Shown here: piece after piece, positions 42,404 to 51,239 of the stretch
Layout of the letters: every line of letters begins with the position of its first letter
Numbering within the stretch: position 1 is the stretch's first letter
Source: Rhizobium phaseoli
GTDB taxonomy: Bacteria; Pseudomonadota; Alphaproteobacteria; Rhizobiales; Rhizobiaceae
Assembly (NCBI RefSeq): GCF_003985125.1
Contig: NZ_ML133565.1
Span: 434,001 to 498,000 of the forward strand
Reading direction: 5' to 3'
DNA length: 64,000 bases
Position numbers and translations under genes: made by a program
The notes under the pieces: model-generated
Seen by the model: the letters and a program-made list of their open reading frames with translations, nothing else
What the model was told of the DNA's origin: nothing
Database searches by the model: none

Positions 42404-43846
42404 CAGCTTGACGGGCCGCGCCGGGTCGAAGAACGCGGTGCCGCTTATCGGCGAAATACTGCCCGACAAATCAACGACAAATTCCCGCAAGCCTCGAGGG
42501 CCATCATTGAGCGCGTCGATTGCCTGGATGATCGAGCCGCTCTGCGCAAAGGCTGCGGCAAAGGTCTCGGTGGTCGTTCCAAGATATTCGGCCAGCAGGT
42601 GATGGCGCAAATCCGCGATTCCGCCGCGATGCTCGTCGTTGGCGGCCTCGAGAAGCATGTCGCACTCCGAATCCAATCCCTCCGAACGGTTGTTGAGATT
42701 GGAGGAGCCGATGCGGATCAGTTCGTCATCGGCAATGATCAGTTTGGAATGGATGAGCACCTCCACCCCGTCGTCATTTTCGGGCACTGACGGCCCGGGC
42801 ACGACGGGATAATAGACCCTGAATCGGTCGGCACGATCGGCACGCTTGAGGCGGCGGATGACGCGGTCGCGATTGCCGCCCATGAAGAGCTTTTCGATCA
42901 AGCCATGAGATCGACGCGTGCAGATGACGACGATTTCGGGGCCATCTTCCTCCTGCAGCCGCGCGGCGAGGGCGTCAGCGACACGAAAGGAGGCAAGATA
43001 TTGCGCTTCGATGTAAAGCTGCCGCCGTGCCATGGCGATGATATCGAGTGTCGAGGCGATGCCATCGCTGATGCCGGCGCGCAACGTGGTCGCCGGCTCC
43101 GTCAGCACGAAGCTCGCGGGGATCTGCTTCAGCGAAACGGCAAGATCACTCGGCCATGTGAAAGGGTAGCTCTCGGCAAGCGGTCCGTGGCTTTCGCCGG
43201 TAGCGCTTTCCCAGCGTCGCCGTGCGATATCGCCGATCAGTCTTGCCGCGTCGCCGGTGACCATTGCCTGAACGTCATGCAGCGGATCGTAGGACACGCC
43301 TTCGGGGTCGCGTCGCAATGCCTCCCTGGCGCGATGTCGTCTCGTATCCCATCGCCGCGATGTCAGGTCCATGCCGCCGATGAAGGCGACGGCGTCGTCT
43401 ATGCAAACGAGTTTCTCATGGTGGCAGCCGCGCACCGTGCTTTGAAGATCGAAGCGCAGATCGATCCTGGCATTCCTAGGGAAGTTTTTCTTGCGGAGCA
43501 CCTGCAGGGATTTATCCGAATAGATCGGCCCGAGCGCCCAGATGAGGATGCGTATTTCAAGTGCTGGATTTGCCGCGGCCAGCGCATGCAGCAGATCTGC
43601 CAGTGTTTCGTCGGATTTTTCCGGCTCCATGCGGATGTCTGGATTGAAATCCCACCCGACGATCCAGACACTGCGCCGTGCCTGCCGCAGCGTGCGCGCC
43701 AGCTCGGCGAAATACTGGTTGCCATTGATCAGGAAGGCCACCTTTTCGGCGCAGCCTTCCAGTTCCTGTTTTTCACCGCCGCTTGGCTGTTGCGCTTTTG
43801 TTCTAAGCAGGTAGGGTTGATTGAGCATGGTTTCTAACGCGGTCAT
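42350..43846 (-). CDS. Phospholipase D-family protein, cardiolipin synthase B-like
   Basis: This 498-residue protein has two HKD motifs: H143-x-K145-x4-D150 (CHHEKLVCIDD) and IHSKLIIADDELIRIGSSN near residue 365. Each HKD is followed by a conserved GG or GS...N (AFIGGMD, IGSSNLNNRSEG). There is no N-terminal membrane anchor, as in ClsB rather than ClsA. It could synthesise cardiolipin or phosphatidylglycerol by phosphatidyl transfer, or be a phospholipase; neighbours related to YbhP and YbhN favour a ClsB-like role. The ATG has GAGG at 5 bp and an EcfG promoter 28 bp upstream. Confidence 0.87.
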   Translation of the reverse strand: MTALETMLNQPYLLRTKAQQPSGGEKQELEGCAEKVAFLINGNQYFAELARTLRQARRSVWIVGWDFNPDIRMEPEKSDETLADLLHALAAANPALEIRILIWALGPIYSDKSLQVLRKKNFPRNARIDLRFDLQSTVRGCHHEKLVCIDDAVAFIGGMDLTSRRWDTRRHRAREALRRDPEGVSYDPLHDVQAMVTGDAARLIGDIARRRWESATGESHGPLAESYPFTWPSDLAVSLKQIPASFVLTEPATTLRAGISDGIASTLDIIAMARRQLYIEAQYLASFRVADALAARLQEEDGPEIVVICTRRSHGLIEKLFMGGNRDRVIRRLKRADRADRFRVYYPVVPGPSVPENDDGVEVLIHSKLIIADDELIRIGSSNLNNRSEGLDSECDMLLEAANDEHRGGIADLRHHLLAEYLGTTTETFAAAFAQSGSIIQAIDALNDGPRGLREFVVDLSGSISPISGTAFFDPARPVKLLNRLGLGALFRLLVRPA

Positions 43847-43874
43847 GGTTGCCTCGGCCTTTTGACTGAAAGCA

Positions 43875-43899
43875 AACGCCCGGGACTTTCCCGAGTTCC
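43875..43899 (-). promoter_or_regulatory. EcfG promoter of the phospholipase D gene (GGAAC-N16-CGTT)
   Basis: On the minus strand GGAAC (43899-43895) and CGTT (43878-43875) are 16 bp apart, a full consensus match, 28 bp before the ATG at 43846. Confidence 0.72.
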
Positions 43900-43936
43900 C
43901 GATCGCCGCCGGCGATGGAAAATGTAAGGAAAATAA

Positions 43937-45187
43937 ATGTCACAGCGAGCAGGCAGCGCGGATCTTCCCCTCCACGGGGGACGGGTGCCGCATTGGCTCG
44001 GCGAGCGGATGACGCGGCTTGGCACGCTGATCACCGAGGCGATCGTTCATCATTACGGCCGCGATGAGTTTCTGCGCCGGCTCGCCCACCCCTTCTGGTT
44101 CCAGTCCTTCGGCGCCGTCATGGGCATGGACTGGCATTCCTCCGGTATCACCACAAGCGTTCTCGGAGCCTTGAAGCGCGGGCTGAAACCGCGCGCTGGC
44201 GAACTCGGCCTGCATGTCTGCGGCGGACGCGGCCAGCACTCGCGCAAGACGCCGCAGGAGCTCGTCTCGATCGGCGAGCGCGTCGGCCTCGACGGGGAGG
44301 GGCTGGCGACGACCAGCCGTCTGATCGCCAAGGTCGACAGTGCCGCCCTTCAGGACGGGTTCGACCTGTATCTCCACGGCTTTATCGTTGCCGACGATGG
44401 TCATTGGGTGGTCGTACAGCAGGGCATGAATGGCGACCGCCGGCAGGCTCGCCGCTATCATTGGCTATCCGAAGGGCTGGAGAGTTTCGTCGATTCACCA
44501 CATGCGGCGATCGAGGGACGGAACCAGGGCGATATCGTCAATCTCGCCGACCGGCGCGCCGAGCGCTCACGGCGAGGGCAGCTCGATCTGCTGGCCACCC
44601 TCGGTCCCGACAGGATCGTCCGTGAGGCAGCCGCGCTGCAACGTGCCGAGCAACCGGAGCCCGAGCCCGCCGACCAGCCGATGCTGCCGCATCTGATCAT
44701 GCCCGCTCATCACGATGTCCGCGAGAGCGATGTCAATATGCGCCGCCTGCACGGAAATCTCGCCGCGGCGGCCGATCGCGGACCAGCTGATTTTCAGGAA
44801 CTGCTGCTCGTTCCCGGTGTCGGCGCTCGCACAGTGAAGGCGCTGGCAATGGTGGCGGAAGTCGTCCACGGTGCGCCCTGTCGCTTCTCCGACCCGGCGC
44901 GCTTCTCGATCGCCCACGGCGGCAAGGACCGCCACCCGTTTCCTGTCCCGCTCAAGGTTTATGACGAGACGATCGGCGTAATGAAATCGGCGGTGCTGAA
45001 GGGCAAACTCGGAAGGGAGGAGGAGTTGCAGGCGCTTAAGCGCCTCGACGAACAATCCCGGCAGATGGAACGCTACGTGACCGGCCCAGACCTCAAGGAG
45101 ATCATCGCCGGCGAGTTCCGTCAATCCGCCGATTTCGGCGGCCGCAGCGTCTTCGGCTGGGAGCTGCCGCCGGTCGCTGACGATTAA
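43937..45187 (+). CDS. DUF763 domain protein with helix-hairpin-helix motif
   Basis: The 416-residue product matches DUF763, a family shared by archaea and scattered bacteria with no assigned function. N-terminal hallmarks are DLPLHGGRVPHWLGERM, PFWFQSFGAVMGMDWHSSG, ALKRGLKPRAGELGLHVCGG and SRKTPQEL. Residues about 285-305 (FQELLLVPGVGARTVKALAM) form a helix-hairpin-helix, the non-specific DNA-binding motif of many repair proteins. Conserved Asp-Trp-His and Gly-rich loops suggest an enzyme active site. AAGGAA lies about 5 bp before the ATG. It is a stand-alone gene, divergent from the phospholipase D gene and converging with a DMT exporter at 2 bp. Confidence 0.87.
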   Translation: MSQRAGSADLPLHGGRVPHWLGERMTRLGTLITEAIVHHYGRDEFLRRLAHPFWFQSFGAVMGMDWHSSGITTSVLGALKRGLKPRAGELGLHVCGGRGQHSRKTPQELVSIGERVGLDGEGLATTSRLIAKVDSAALQDGFDLYLHGFIVADDGHWVVVQQGMNGDRRQARRYHWLSEGLESFVDSPHAAIEGRNQGDIVNLADRRAERSRRGQLDLLATLGPDRIVREAAALQRAEQPEPEPADQPMLPHLIMPAHHDVRESDVNMRRLHGNLAAAADRGPADFQELLLVPGVGARTVKALAMVAEVVHGAPCRFSDPARFSIAHGGKDRHPFPVPLKVYDETIGVMKSAVLKGKLGREEELQALKRLDEQSRQMERYVTGPDLKEIIAGEFRQSADFGGRSVFGWELPPVADD

Positions 45188-45189
45188 TC

Positions 45190-46107
45190 TCAGTGACCGT
45201 CGGGCGGGACGGCTTCGGCCGGCACCGTCTCCTTCAGGTTCTTCCGGTGGAAGATGAAGAGACCGGCAAAGACGATGATGGCGGCGCCGATGACGATCTG
45301 CATGTCGGGAATATCGTTGAAGAAGATGTAACCGAGCACGATCGCCCAGAGCAGCAGCGTATATTGCAGCGGCGCCAGCAGCGATGCCGGTGCGAGCTTC
45401 AGCGAGCGGGTGATGAGCAGGTGCGCGCAGGTGGCGACGACACCCAGCAGCAGCATGCCGGACCAATCGATCGGTGTAGCCGGCTGCCAGTGACCGATGC
45501 TTAAGCCGATACCGGTGGCAAGGGCTGCGACCGTCTGCCATGTGACCAGCGTCGTGTCGCTGGTGGAGCGCAGATAGCGGCTCATGACCAGCGAGAGCGC
45601 GAAGGAAAAGCTGCCTGCAAGGCCGAAGAGCGAGGGAAGCGACAGCATCGCCGTCGAGGGGCGCAGCGCAATGACGACGCCCGCGAAGCCGACCAGAACG
45701 GCCAGCCATCGGCGCCAGCCGATCTTTTCCCCGAGAAAGAAATGCGAGAGTGCCGCAATATAGATCGGCCCTGCCATATAGAAGGTCATGACATCGGCGA
45801 GCGGCAGATAGGCGACGGCGGCATAAAACAGAGCGACATCGCCGGTCGCCATGGCCACCCGCATGAACTGGAGGCCTTTCTGCTCGACACGGAACAAGGC
45901 CATCGGCCCTTGTCGTGCGATCATCGGCCCGAGCAAGATGAAAGCGCCGAGCGAGCGGATCACCAGCACCTGGCCGACGGCAAAGCTGGTCATCAACCAC
46001 TTGCCCATTGCATCGTTCAGCGCAAACAGCAGATCGCCGAGCAGCATCAGCACGACGCCCGTCATGATCAGGTTGCCTGTAGTGGCGACGGCCGTCTTGG
46101 TCTTCAT
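45190..46107 (-). CDS. DMT superfamily (EamA) transporter
   Basis: This 305-residue protein has ten predicted helices in two EamA repeats (first about 15-145, second about 155-290). The EamA sequence flavour is clear in YLPLADVMTFYMAGPIYIAA and FFLGEKIGWRRW. The family exports amino acids, nucleosides or other metabolites and the substrate cannot be read. Start at 46107 is chosen; an upstream reading adds an Arg-rich decapeptide. It converges with the DUF763 gene and has its own 160-bp upstream region. Confidence 0.88.
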   Translation of the reverse strand: MKTKTAVATTGNLIMTGVVLMLLGDLLFALNDAMGKWLMTSFAVGQVLVIRSLGAFILLGPMIARQGPMALFRVEQKGLQFMRVAMATGDVALFYAAVAYLPLADVMTFYMAGPIYIAALSHFFLGEKIGWRRWLAVLVGFAGVVIALRPSTAMLSLPSLFGLAGSFSFALSLVMSRYLRSTSDTTLVTWQTVAALATGIGLSIGHWQPATPIDWSGMLLLGVVATCAHLLITRSLKLAPASLLAPLQYTLLLWAIVLGYIFFNDIPDMQIVIGAAIIVFAGLFIFHRKNLKETVPAEAVPPDGH

Positions 46108-46267
46108 TCTCCGAATCCTCGCAAAACGGCCGCGCATGCGCGGCCGAATGCGGCTTCGACCTTAACAAGGCCGATGTCAAGTGTTCACTTGTGTACAGAC
46201 GGCGGGCGGCGGCCGTGGCAGATCAGCCCGTCAGAGCTACCGCCGCGGGAGATTCGCTGAAGAGCCT

Positions 46268-47362
46268 TCAGTATTTCCAGCTCGTAAAGTCGTCTGCAAC
46301 GCACCCGAAAGGCGCACGATCCTGGCCGAACCGCATGCGCAATTGAATGCATCCCCATTTGTTCAATGGCGCCGGCATAAGATTGTTGATGTCCATCCCC
46401 GGCGACTGAAACGGCGTGCTGGCACTGGTCACATACCACAGCCAGAAACCGACCAAACCGCCGAATATCAAGAGCAGGGTTCCGAAAAACAGCCGTAACC
46501 GCCCTCCGATCGACATCGTTTTCCTGGGCTGCCCGATCAACACCGGCGCGGCCTGGTCGGCGTCGGATCGTGCGAAGGGGGCAAGCGCGAGATTTCGTTC
46601 GGCCTCCGTCAGCGCGAGACGCTGCAGCCGATCATCCAGAAGGACCGGCAGGGCCGTCTTGCCATGCCGGACGGCCAGCGCAACGGCTTTGCCATTTGCG
46701 TCGCCGACTATCAAAGGCTCTTCGCCCTTTTTCATGCGTGTGTAAGCTGATCGACCGGTCCTATCGTTGGCGATCTTGTCGTTATAGGTAACGGAAAGAA
46801 TGTTGCGCTTGCGATCGAAGGCTGTGATTTCGACCGGTATGGCGTTCAACAAGGCCGGCTGGCGCAGATGCCGTTTGACACCCCATATCCGCACAGCGTG
46901 GAACAGTGGTCCAAGGCTCATGCAGCCAAGCAACAGGACAAATGTGCCGAGGGTGATGATCCGGTTCCAGATTTTGTCCAGACCGAGGCTGATCGTTGCC
47001 AATTCCGGATTGTCGGCCGAGATCACGACACCGGTTTCATAATCGCCGGTATGAAAATCGACAAACATCACCGCGACTTCCGTGTCGTAGTTCCGTCCGT
47101 CGTAACTGTAGACGAGGCGCGCGCTACAGTCGGCAAAGAAGAGCTTGCGTGTCGTGCATCGTCCATTTTGGACATCACCGTCCTCGAGTGCCAGAGGATT
47201 TTGGCTGATTTGAAAATCCCTGATGACGCCCGGCCCTTCCCAGATGAGCATCAACACCGTCAGTGCCAACATGAATGGCGCCGCCCAAAAATAAGCTCGC
47301 GGTGTGGAAATCACATCGGGTGCAAGCGATAACGGACGGCTTGGAAGAACGAGAGCGGGCAC
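46268..47362 (-). CDS. Hypothetical three-helix membrane protein (364 aa)
   Basis: Membrane segments are near 24-42 (YFWAAPFMLALTVLMLIW), 131-155 (ITLGTFVLLLGCMSLGPLF) and 290-312 (FFGTLLLIFGGLVGFWLWYV). Between the first two lies an extracytoplasmic loop of about 85 residues with two cysteines (GRCTTRKLFFADCSARLVYSY) and VVISADNPE, reminiscent of DUF3592 proteins. The stretch 170-285 is cytosolic. A second cysteine pair is near the C-terminus (WGCIQL, FGCVADD). A perfect dyad lies 76 bp upstream of the start. Function unknown. Confidence 0.75.
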   Translation of the reverse strand: MPALVLPSRPLSLAPDVISTPRAYFWAAPFMLALTVLMLIWEGPGVIRDFQISQNPLALEDGDVQNGRCTTRKLFFADCSARLVYSYDGRNYDTEVAVMFVDFHTGDYETGVVISADNPELATISLGLDKIWNRIITLGTFVLLLGCMSLGPLFHAVRIWGVKRHLRQPALLNAIPVEITAFDRKRNILSVTYNDKIANDRTGRSAYTRMKKGEEPLIVGDANGKAVALAVRHGKTALPVLLDDRLQRLALTEAERNLALAPFARSDADQAAPVLIGQPRKTMSIGGRLRLFFGTLLLIFGGLVGFWLWYVTSASTPFQSPGMDINNLMPAPLNKWGCIQLRMRFGQDRAPFGCVADDFTSWKY

Positions 47363-47437
47363 GAGGATGCTGCCTTTCGAAATACGGCTGAGAATGGGTC
47401 GGGTAAAATGCTTGATCGAATCGGACTAATGGCTTCA

Positions 47438-47465
47438 GGACAATGATCGTATTGATACATTGTCC
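47438..47465. promoter_or_regulatory. Perfect 8-bp dyad upstream of the membrane-protein gene
   Basis: GGACAATG (47438-47445) and CATTGTCC (47458-47465) are a perfect inverted repeat with a 12-bp AT-rich spacer. Arm centres are 20 bp apart, about two helical turns, fitting a dimeric regulator. Lack of a T-run argues against a terminator. The rest of the 243-bp gap shows nothing clear. Confidence 0.45.
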
Positions 47466-47605
47466 GTCAGCCAAATGTCACTCTGGTTGTCTCGCGAGGG
47501 TGGCACATACTCACAGAAAGAGCGTGCTAAGGCTGAACCGCTGGCTGTCATCATCGTGCGAGGCGGTCGTTGCCGGGGCTGTCGGCCGTGTTGGACCGAG
47601 GGGAG

Positions 47606-48349
47606 CTAACCCTTGCCGTACATCCTGCTCGCGCGCAGCAGGCGTTGCGAATAGGGATGTTCGACCGCGCCTCTTCTCAGGGTCTCGATATCGACCTCTT
47701 CGACGATCTCACCCGCTTCCATGATGGCGACGCGGCTGCACATATGGGAAACGACGGCGAGATCGTGGCTGACGAGGAGGTAGGTCAGGCCGCGCTCCTT
47801 GCGCAAGTCCTGCAGCAGATTGAGGATCTCGGCCTGGACCGACACATCGAGCGCCGAGGTCGGCTCGTCGAGAAGCAGGACGTCGGGGTTCAGCATCAGG
47901 GCGCGGGCGATCGCGACACGCTGCCGCTGCCCGCCGGAGAGCTGATGCGGAAAGCGGTAGCTCAACGCCGGATCGAGGCCGACCGAGCGCAGCACGGCGT
48001 TCACGTCGACGCTATTCCTGTCCAGCCCCTGGTTGCGCAGCGGTTCCTGCAGTTGCGAGCGGATGGTCTTGCGCGGATGAAGCGAACCGTAAGGGTCCTG
48101 AAACACCATCTGCACCCGCCGATAGAACGGCCGGCTGCGCTGCCGCTCCAGCGCCTCGTAGTTGAGAGCGATCCGGCCGTCATAGTTGGCGTTGAGGCCG
48201 GAAAGCGCCCGGAGAACGGTAGACTTCCCACAGCCGGATTCGCCGACCAGACCGAAGGCCGTGCCGCTCTCGATGGCGAGGTTCACGTCTTTGACGACAG
48301 GCCGCTGACCGTGTCCGAAGCGGATGGTGAGATTGTCGATCCGGATCAT
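47606..48349 (-). CDS. Opp/Dpp-type ABC transporter ATP-binding protein (DppF-like), system A
   Basis: 247 residues with Walker A GESGCGKST, Q-loop MVFQDPYGSLHPRKT, signature LSGGQRQR, Walker B LLLDEPTSALDVSVQ and H-loop LVSHDLAVV. The C-terminal extension (VEHPYSQRLLRAS) is typical of peptide/nickel-type ATPases, though the Cys/zinc-like tail of DppF is lacking. Its ATG overlaps the DppD-like stop by ATGA. It is the last gene of the long leftward sugar-acid operon. Confidence 0.92.
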   Translation of the reverse strand: MIRIDNLTIRFGHGQRPVVKDVNLAIESGTAFGLVGESGCGKSTVLRALSGLNANYDGRIALNYEALERQRSRPFYRRVQMVFQDPYGSLHPRKTIRSQLQEPLRNQGLDRNSVDVNAVLRSVGLDPALSYRFPHQLSGGQRQRVAIARALMLNPDVLLLDEPTSALDVSVQAEILNLLQDLRKERGLTYLLVSHDLAVVSHMCSRVAIMEAGEIVEEVDIETLRRGAVEHPYSQRLLRASRMYGKG

Positions 48350-49203
48350 CGCGGCGTCTCCGCTGTCAGGTCATTCAGCCAGGCCGGATCGCGCTTCAGG
48401 ATCGGCAGCCGGGCGGGCGGGTCCTCGATCGTCGGCAGCGAGGCCAGCAGCCCTTGCGTATAGGGGTGTTTGGCCTTGTCGAGATCGCGCGCCTCCAGCA
48501 CTTCCACGACGCGGCCGGCATACATGATGAGGACGCGGTCGCAGAAATTGCGGATGAGGTTGAGATCGTGGCTGATGAAGATCAGGCCGAGATTGCGGCG
48601 GGAAACGAGTTCGTCGAGCAGCGCCAGGATCTCGAGCCTGACCGTCACATCGAGCGCGGAGGTCGGCTCGTCGGCGATCAAAACCTCGGGTTCGGCGATC
48701 AGCATCATGGCGATCATCACGCGCTGGCCCATCCCGCCGGATATTTCATGCGGATAGAGGCGGGCAACGCGCTCGGGATCGCGGATCTGGACGGCTTCGA
48801 GCATGTCGAGCGCCTGGGCGTAGGTCTTTTTCGCGCTCACCTTGGGATGATGGAAGCGGTAGGTCTCGGCGATCTGTTCGCCGATCCGCATGACAGGATT
48901 GAGCGAATATTTCGGGTCCTGCAGGATGAGGCCGATCCGCCGCCCGCGGATCGTCATCATCGTCCGCTCATTCGCTTTGATAAGGTCGATGTCGCGGAAG
49001 GCCATGCGCTCGGCGCTGACCTGTGCTGTCGGCGGCAGCAGTTTCATGATTGCCCGGCCGACGGTGGATTTGCCCGATCCGGATTCGCCGACGATGCCGA
49101 GTTTTTCCTGGCCGAGCGTAAAGCTCACGCCGCGCACTGCCCGCATGTGGCCGCCGCCATAGGCGATTTCGAGGTTGCGGATATCGATCAGGGGCTCTGT
49201 CAT
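48346..49203 (-). CDS. Opp/Dpp-type ABC transporter ATP-binding protein (DppD-like), system A
   Basis: 285 residues with Walker A GESGSGKST, Q-loop LILQDPKYSLNPVMRIG, signature ISGGMGQR (variant of LSGGQxQR), Walker B VLIADEPTSALDVTV and H-loop FISHDLNLI. The C-terminal oligopeptide-type segment AKHPYTQGLLASLP is present. It pairs with the DppF-like subunit, and overlaps both neighbours by 4 bp. Confidence 0.92.
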   Translation of the reverse strand: MTEPLIDIRNLEIAYGGGHMRAVRGVSFTLGQEKLGIVGESGSGKSTVGRAIMKLLPPTAQVSAERMAFRDIDLIKANERTMMTIRGRRIGLILQDPKYSLNPVMRIGEQIAETYRFHHPKVSAKKTYAQALDMLEAVQIRDPERVARLYPHEISGGMGQRVMIAMMLIAEPEVLIADEPTSALDVTVRLEILALLDELVSRRNLGLIFISHDLNLIRNFCDRVLIMYAGRVVEVLEARDLDKAKHPYTQGLLASLPTIEDPPARLPILKRDPAWLNDLTAETPR

Positions 49204-50135
49204 TCCGAACCTCTCGGGTCAAGCACGTCGCGCAGCGCATCGCCGACGAGATTGAAGGCGAGGCTGACCAGCGCGATGGCGATGCCGGGCGCGGCGATCA
49301 CCCAGGGGCTGTCGAGCATGAATTCGCGGCCGCTGGCGGCCATCGAACCCCATTCCGGCCATGGCGGCTGCGCGCCGAGGCCTAGAAAGCCGAGACCGGC
49401 AGCAGTGATGATGATGCCGGCCATGTTGAGCGTCACGCGCACGATCACCGAGGGAATGCACATGGGCAGGATGTGGCGGGTGATGATCGCGATCGATGTC
49501 GCGCCCTGCAGGCGCACGGCGGCGATATAATCCGCCTTGCGAAGGCTGAGCGTTTCGGCGCGCGCCAGCCGGGCAATCGGCGGCCAGGCCGTCAGCGAAA
49601 TGGCGATGATCGCATTGGTGATGCCGGGACCGAGAGCGGCGGCAAAACCGAGCGCCAGTACCAGCCCGGGGAAGGAGAGGAAGATATCGGTGATGCGCAT
49701 CAGGATCTCGTCGACGATGCCGCCGAAATAGCCGGAGAAGGTGCCGATCAGCAGGCCGAGCGGCGCGACGATGATCGTCACCAGCATGATGATGTAGAGC
49801 GTCGTGCGGGCGCCGTAGATCACCCTCGAAAAGACGTCACGGCCGAAATTGTCGGTGCCGAGCCAATGTTCCGCCGAAGGCGGCGCAAGCCGTCCTGCCA
49901 TATCCTGAACGATCGGATCGTAACTCGTGAGCAGGGGAGCGGCGGTTGCTACGACGATCAGCAGCACGATGATGACGAGGCCGGCGAGGCCGAGCGGATG
50001 CAGGCTGAACTTCAGCCAGCCCTGGTGGATCTGCTGCGCCGACGACTGGAACCAGCCCTGAGGCTCGGGCGCGTGCAGCCAATTGCGAAAGCCGCCGGCA
50101 CGGGTGCTGTCTGCGTCTTCGGTGGAGATCGTCAT
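49200..50135 (-). CDS. Opp/Dpp-type ABC permease (DppC-like), system A
   Basis: This 311-residue permease has an N-terminal cytosolic segment, TM1 (about 48-70, LGLAGLVIIVLLIVVATAA), the DppC-type motif HWLGTDNFGRDVFSRVIYGAR and an EAA loop near YIAAVRLQGATSIAIITRHI. The end GDALRDVLDPRGSE is typical. Start at 50135 is chosen, since a TTG at 50159 would overlap the previous gene. It follows the DppB-like gene by 4 bp. Confidence 0.9.
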   Translation of the reverse strand: MTISTEDADSTRAGGFRNWLHAPEPQGWFQSSAQQIHQGWLKFSLHPLGLAGLVIIVLLIVVATAAPLLTSYDPIVQDMAGRLAPPSAEHWLGTDNFGRDVFSRVIYGARTTLYIIMLVTIIVAPLGLLIGTFSGYFGGIVDEILMRITDIFLSFPGLVLALGFAAALGPGITNAIIAISLTAWPPIARLARAETLSLRKADYIAAVRLQGATSIAIITRHILPMCIPSVIVRVTLNMAGIIITAAGLGFLGLGAQPPWPEWGSMAASGREFMLDSPWVIAAPGIAIALVSLAFNLVGDALRDVLDPRGSE

Positions 50136-50139
50136 GGCG

Positions 50140-51234
50140 TCACCGTGTTCTCGGATCAAGGATGCGATAGAGGACGTCGGACAGGATATTGATCGTCAGG
50201 AAGACGGCGCCGATCGTCAGCACCGAGCCCATCACGACGTTCATGTCGTTCATCTGCAGCCCGCGGGTGAGATATTGGCCGAGCCCCGGCCAGCCGAAAA
50301 CCGTCTCGATCAGCACCGCCCCTTCGAGCAGCCCGCCGAAAGTCAGCGCCAGGATCGTCAGCAGCTGCACGCGGATATTGCGGAAGGCATGGCGCCAGAC
50401 GACCTTGCGGGTGCCGAGCCCCTTTGCCCGGGCGGTGATGATATATTCCTGGCTCAGCTGCTCCAGCATGAAGCTTCGCGACATGCGGCTGATATAGGCG
50501 ACCGAGTAATAGCCGAGGATTGCCGCCGGCAGGATGATGTGGCCGAGCGCATTGTGGAACACGTCCCACTGGGCCTCGATCGCCGCATCGATCAAGAGAA
50601 AACCGGTCATGGGCGTGACGAGGCCTTCATAGAAGACGTCGACCCGGCCCGACGCGCCGACGAGCTTCAGCTTGGCGTAGAAGATGAAAAGCGCCATCAG
50701 GCCGGTCCAGAAGATCGGGATGGAATGGCCGGCAAGGGCAACGATGCGAGCGATATGGTCGATGATCGTCCCGCGCCGGACCGCAGCGGTGATGCCCAAG
50801 GGAATGCCGACGATCGCTCCGATGATCATGGCGATGATGGCAAGCTCGATCGTCGCAGGAAAGATCGTCATCAGATCGGTCAGGATCGGCTGGCCTGTCG
50901 TCGCCGACATGCCGAGATCGCCGGTGGCGATCTTGCCGACATAGGAGAGGAACTGCATCCAGATCGGCTGCCCGAGGCCGAGCTCGTTATAGACGCGGTC
51001 GTAAACCTCCTTGCTGACCTCCGCCCCGGTGATCGCGAGCACCGGGTCGGCAGGCAGCAGGCGGCCCATCGAGAAGGTCAGGAAGAGCAGGCCGAGCAGC
51101 GTCGTCACGACGGCCAGCACGCGTCCCGCCAGCCGCCGCAGCAGGCTCAGCAGAGGGTGCGGGGCCGCTTCGGCGAACCCGCCCCCCGCCGGCTGGCGGC
51201 CTTCCCGCTTCGATGTCAGATCGGCATTCGCCAC
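50140..51234 (-). CDS. Opp/Dpp-type ABC permease (DppB-like), system A
   Basis: 364 residues with about six membrane helices, TM1 near 40-60 (VLAVVTTLLGLLFLTFSMG). The DppB hallmarks are GDLGMSATTGQPI, SIPIFWTGL and the EAA loop EYIITARAKGLGTRKVVWRH, followed by VLIETVFGWPGLGQYL. The N-terminus has about 30 extra polar residues. It starts 5 bp after the binding-protein gene. Confidence 0.92.
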   Translation of the reverse strand: MANADLTSKREGRQPAGGGFAEAAPHPLLSLLRRLAGRVLAVVTTLLGLLFLTFSMGRLLPADPVLAITGAEVSKEVYDRVYNELGLGQPIWMQFLSYVGKIATGDLGMSATTGQPILTDLMTIFPATIELAIIAMIIGAIVGIPLGITAAVRRGTIIDHIARIVALAGHSIPIFWTGLMALFIFYAKLKLVGASGRVDVFYEGLVTPMTGFLLIDAAIEAQWDVFHNALGHIILPAAILGYYSVAYISRMSRSFMLEQLSQEYIITARAKGLGTRKVVWRHAFRNIRVQLLTILALTFGGLLEGAVLIETVFGWPGLGQYLTRGLQMNDMNVVMGSVLTIGAVFLTINILSDVLYRILDPRTR

Positions 51235-51239
51235 GCGCT

